A DNA stretch of 6,308 nucleotides. Origin: Candidatus Zixiibacteriota bacterium (GTDB lineage Bacteria > SM23-81). The stretch is taken from NCBI GenBank assembly GCA_030628225.1, contig DAOVRJ010000149.1, positions 1 through 6,308 of the forward strand, in the 5' to 3' direction. The first letter of the stretch is position 1. Each line of letters begins with the position of its first letter. Below the pieces are notes generated by a model, which was not told where the DNA came from, did not search any database, and saw only the letters and a list, made by a program, of their open reading frames with translations. Of this stretch, positions 4,854-6,308 are shown one piece after another. Position numbers and translations under genes: made by a program.

Positions 4854-6308
4854 GACTTTTCCACTAAGGCTTCCGACATCTCCATCCATTTAGCCAGCAG
4901 AGCTTCCAGCCGGTCAGCGAGATCCTGGCGCTGTTCGTGGAGGCTCTTTAACGCCTGCCAGTCTGTGCTCAACTCGGAATTTTGCAGTAGTTTATCGACA
5001 TCTGCCAGTTCATCCTCTAAATAGGCGATCTCAGCCTCGAGAGATGCCAGTTTTTTTTTGGAAAACCCGCCGCCTTTGAAGACGTTATGGCTGGCAGCCT
5101 TTTTGCGCGCCTTCTTTTTTCTGCTCAGGGCATCTTGCCGTGCCCTTTTCTGGCGATAAGAGCTGTAGTTACCAAGGTACTCCTGGATCTGTCCGTTTTC
5201 CAGGTGCAGGATGCGCCGGGCTATCTTATCCAAGAAGTAGCGATCGTGAGAGACCAGCAGAATGGTGCCGTCATATGCGGACAGGACCTTCTCCAGAGCA
5301 TCCCGGGCGGAGATATCCAGGTGGTTGGTGGGTTCATCTAACAGCAGCAGGTTAGCCTCAGCCAGCATCAGCTTGGCCAGGGCCACCCGGCTCTGCTCGC
5401 CGCCGCTGAGGCTGCCCACCGGCCGGAAGATCTCCTCACCAGTGAAGAGAAACCGGGCCAGATAGCTGCGCAGGTCCGGTTCCAGCATTTCGGGGCGCGA
5501 CCTCCAGACTTCCTCCAGGATGGTGCAAGAGCGGTCCAGGCCCGCCAAGTCCTGTTCGTAGTACCCGATCTGGACATTGTGACCTGTTTGGTAACTGCCG
5601 GCATCCGGGTTCTCTTGGCCGGCGGCGATCTTCAACAGGGTGCTCTTGCCGGTGCCGTTGGGTCCCAGCAGGGCCACGCGCTCCCCGCGGTATACCGCCA
5701 GGCTGAGGTTCCGGAACAGGAGTTGTCGCCCATAGCTTTTGGTCACGTCCTTATATGAGAGAACCACGCGGCCCTCACGGCCGGAGGAACGCAGAACGGG
5801 CCTCATCTGATTTTGCTGTGAGGTTGGCGCAGCGATTCGCTCCATCTTCTGCAATGTCTTCCGGCGGCTTTGGGCCTGCTTGGTTTTCTGGCCGGCGATG
5901 TTCCGGCGGATAAAATCCTCGGTGCGGCGGATTTCCTCCTGCTGAAGCTGGTATTGTTTCAGCTGCTTGAGCTGGCGGTCTTCCTTTTGCTCAAGGTAGG
6001 CCGTGTAGTTTCCTGCATAAAACTGCAGGCGTCCGCCCTCCAGTTCGGCGATGGTCTCTACCGCCCGGTCCAGGAGATAGCGGTCGTGGGAGACCACGAT
6101 GACCGTGCCGGAAAACTCCATGAGGAAACGTTCCAGCCACCGGGTGGCCTCGATATCCAGATGGTTGGTGGGCTCGTCTAACAGGAGGAGCTGGGGCTTG
6201 GAGAGCAGAACCTGGGCCAGAGCGGCGATGTTCTTTTGCCCCCCGCTGAGCACGCTGGCTTTCTTGGATAGATCCGCCTGTGTGAAGCCCAGGCCGAAGA
6301 GGGTGCTC
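4841..6308 (-). CDS. ABC-F family ATPase, 5' end outside the window (partial)
   Basis: ABC-F proteins are soluble tandem-ATPase factors that bind the ribosomal E site and relieve stalled or drug-bound ribosomes; they are not transporters. The frame is open through the right edge, so 488 C-terminal residues are visible. The internal GTG at 6253 is within the first signature motif and is not a start. Visible order, counting from the edge: first signature LSGGQ (20-24), Walker B with catalytic Glu in DEPTNHLD (44-51), SHDR switch (73-76), a basic helical linker at about 98-160 (the P-site-tRNA-interaction region), second Walker A GPNGTGKST (215-223), LSGGE (300-304), DEPTNHLD (324-331), SHDR (353-356), then a charged coiled-coil C-terminal domain (about 390-488) as in Uup/YdiF-type members. 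The first Walker A and roughly 130 residues are missing. All visible ATPase motifs are intact. The exact subfamily (Uup, YheS, YdiF) cannot be fixed. An A9 run encodes KKK at 5051-5059, and the last three codons and stop lie in a 9-bp repeat array. Confidence 0.95.
   Translation of the reverse strand, partial: STLFGLGFTQADLSKKASVLSGGQKNIAALAQVLLSKPQLLLLDEPTNHLDIEATRWLERFLMEFSGTVIVVSHDRYLLDRAVETIAELEGGRLQFYAGNYTAYLEQKEDRQLKQLKQYQLQQEEIRRTEDFIRRNIAGQKTKQAQSRRKTLQKMERIAAPTSQQNQMRPVLRSSGREGRVVLSYKDVTKSYGRQLLFRNLSLAVYRGERVALLGPNGTGKSTLLKIAAGQENPDAGSYQTGHNVQIGYYEQDLAGLDRSCTILEEVWRSRPEMLEPDLRSYLARFLFTGEEIFRPVGSLSGGEQSRVALAKLMLAEANLLLLDEPTNHLDISARDALEKVLSAYDGTILLVSHDRYFLDKIARRILHLENGQIQEYLGNYSSYRQKRARQDALSRKKKARKKAASHNVFKGGGFSKKKLASLEAEIAYLEDELADVDKLLQNSELSTDWQALKSLHEQRQDLADRLEALLAKWMEMSEALVEKSEEF

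Noticed and set aside
4635-5024. Plus-strand open frame of 129 codons with a repeated Asn-Ser-x protein pattern
   Set aside because: The Asn-Ser-x periodicity is simply the 9-bp array read in frame, and the second half is antisense to the ABC-F gene. There is no ribosome binding site or family resemblance.
6251-6253. GTG at 6253 as the start of the ABC-F gene
   Set aside because: The frame continues upstream to the window edge with family-typical sequence (LFGLGF, then a loop leading into LSGGQ). The codon is an internal valine next to the signature motif.

Overview
The window looks like chromosomal DNA from a Gram-negative (diderm) bacterium. The main evidence is a large protein with a signal peptide, POTRA domains and an Omp85-type barrel ending in phenylalanine, which only makes sense with an outer membrane. 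The coding DNA is moderately GC-rich. The intergenic regions are full of short-period degenerate repeats, of a kind I associate with environmental lineages of the FCB/KSB1/Zixibacteria or deltaproteobacterial type. That placement is a weak inference; nothing here fixes the phylum.

Layout. Positions 1-462 hold no convincing gene. They begin with a diverged inverted-repeat element (1-187), followed by a patchwork of 7-bp and 9-bp tandem repeats (223-449). An extended -10 promoter (463-491) and a ribosome binding site (518-522) lead into the first gene (529-3156, + strand). This encodes an 875-residue patatin-like phospholipase fused to three POTRA domains and an outer-membrane barrel. A rho-independent terminator follows at 3236-3259. 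On the opposite strand, and convergent with it, are hflX (3293-4588), a ribosome-splitting GTPase, and further upstream an ABC-F ATPase (4841-6308). The ABC-F gene is cut by the right edge, so its first Walker A and N-terminus are missing. The 252 bp between these two genes is again filled with the 7-bp and 9-bp repeat family, and the last repeat block runs into the final codons of the ABC-F gene.

How the genes work together. The phospholipase stands alone as a monocistronic unit with its own promoter and terminator, and probably acts at or beyond the cell surface. HflX and ABC-F proteins both act on ribosomes (splitting stalled 70S particles; ATP-dependent relief of stalled or drug-bound ribosomes), so their same-strand adjacency is functionally sensible. 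The 252-bp repeat-filled gap argues against tight translational coupling.

The least conventional content is the repeat system. Two intergenic regions about 4.3 kb apart carry the same modular elements: heptamer arrays, a conserved junction, nonamer arrays, inverted heptad pairs with 40-45 bp spacers, and a shared 11-bp block. A third gap has a small 9-bp duplication. The three protein genes belong to known families.
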